Assembly: GCA_003229345.1 (NCBI GenBank) | Contig: QIDN01000376.1 | Span: 1 to 6,670, forward strand | DNA: 6,670 bases | Origin: Nitrospirota bacterium | GTDB taxonomy: Bacteria; Nitrospinota; Nitrospinia; Nitrospinales; Nitrospinaceae | Direction of reading: 5' to 3' | In this document: piece after piece, positions 6,579-6,670 of the stretch | Layout of the letters: every line of letters begins with the position of its first letter | Numbering within the stretch: the first letter of the stretch is position 1 | Notes under the pieces: model-generated | What the model was told of the DNA's origin: nothing | What the model saw: the letters and a program-made list of their open reading frames with translations, nothing else | Database searches by the model: none | Position numbers and translations under genes: made by a program

Positions 6579-6670
6579 ATGATCGACCGGTTGATGGTAT
6601 CGGAGGCGGCCTGATCGGAATCGTTGGGACGTCGTACCCGTGCCACGTTCTTCGGATCAAAGTCGAGCAG
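6575..6670 (-). CDS. C-terminal end of the gene upstream of dop, possibly the proteasomal ATPase (ARC/Mpa); truncated by the window edge
   Basis: The last 31 codons of an open frame that enters from the right edge and ends in TGA at 6577-6575, sharing ATGA with the dop start. The residues read LLDFDPKNVARVRRP, then a polar stretch, ending DTINRSII. The piece is too short to identify from sequence. In actinobacterial loci and in described UBact loci the ring-shaped AAA ATPase (Mpa/ARC) sits just before dop, and the four-base overlap shows that this gene belongs to the same operon, so that is the first candidate. Against it, the terminal residues Ser-Ile-Ile do not contain the hydrophobic-Tyr-X motif with which proteasomal ATPases normally dock on the alpha ring. 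It could be another gene. The reality of the coding frame is much better supported than the function. Confidence 0.5.
   Translation of the reverse strand: MLDFDPKNVARVRRPNDSDQAASDTINRSII

Overview
The window centres on a complete bacterial proteasome and ubiquitin-like tagging locus on the minus strand. In transcription order (from high to low coordinates) it holds the last 31 codons of an upstream gene, a Dop-type deamidase/depupylase homologue, a 58-codon modifier of the UBact/Pup type, the proteasome beta subunit PrcB, the alpha subunit PrcA, and a PafA-type ligase. The modifier is easy to miss because it is short and lies between two overlapping genes. It ends in Gly-Gln, so it would need deamidation before conjugation. 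Every junction is an overlap of 4 or 10 bases or a gap of 2 bases, so the six genes almost certainly form one translationally coupled operon.

A 155-base spacer follows pafA. It holds a plausible sigma70-type promoter that would drive a second minus-strand unit: a HIT-family nucleotide hydrolase with a TTG start, then nadA (quinolinate synthase, NAD biosynthesis) 4 bases downstream. From the left edge, the C-terminus of a heavy-metal-type RND efflux pump runs on the plus strand and converges on nadA with only 7 bases between the stop codons.

How the proteasome genes should work together is known from the Pup system and inferred here. Dop converts the C-terminal Gln of the modifier to Glu and can remove it from substrates. 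PafA joins that Glu to substrate lysines. A hexameric ATPase, possibly the truncated gene at the right edge, unfolds tagged proteins into the PrcA/PrcB barrel. PrcB keeps the Thr1/Asp17/Lys33 catalytic set in the right register, and both PafA and Dop keep the presumed catalytic Asp, so the system looks functional.

The modifier is UBact-like rather than actinobacterial Pup: basic, short, with a DDLLKR segment and an RTGQ tail. With a CzcA-type RND pump and moderate GC, this points to a Gram-negative lineage known to carry UBact, such as Nitrospinota or Nitrospirota. The phylum assignment is inference. No RNA genes, CRISPR arrays, insertion sequences or convincing terminators were seen.
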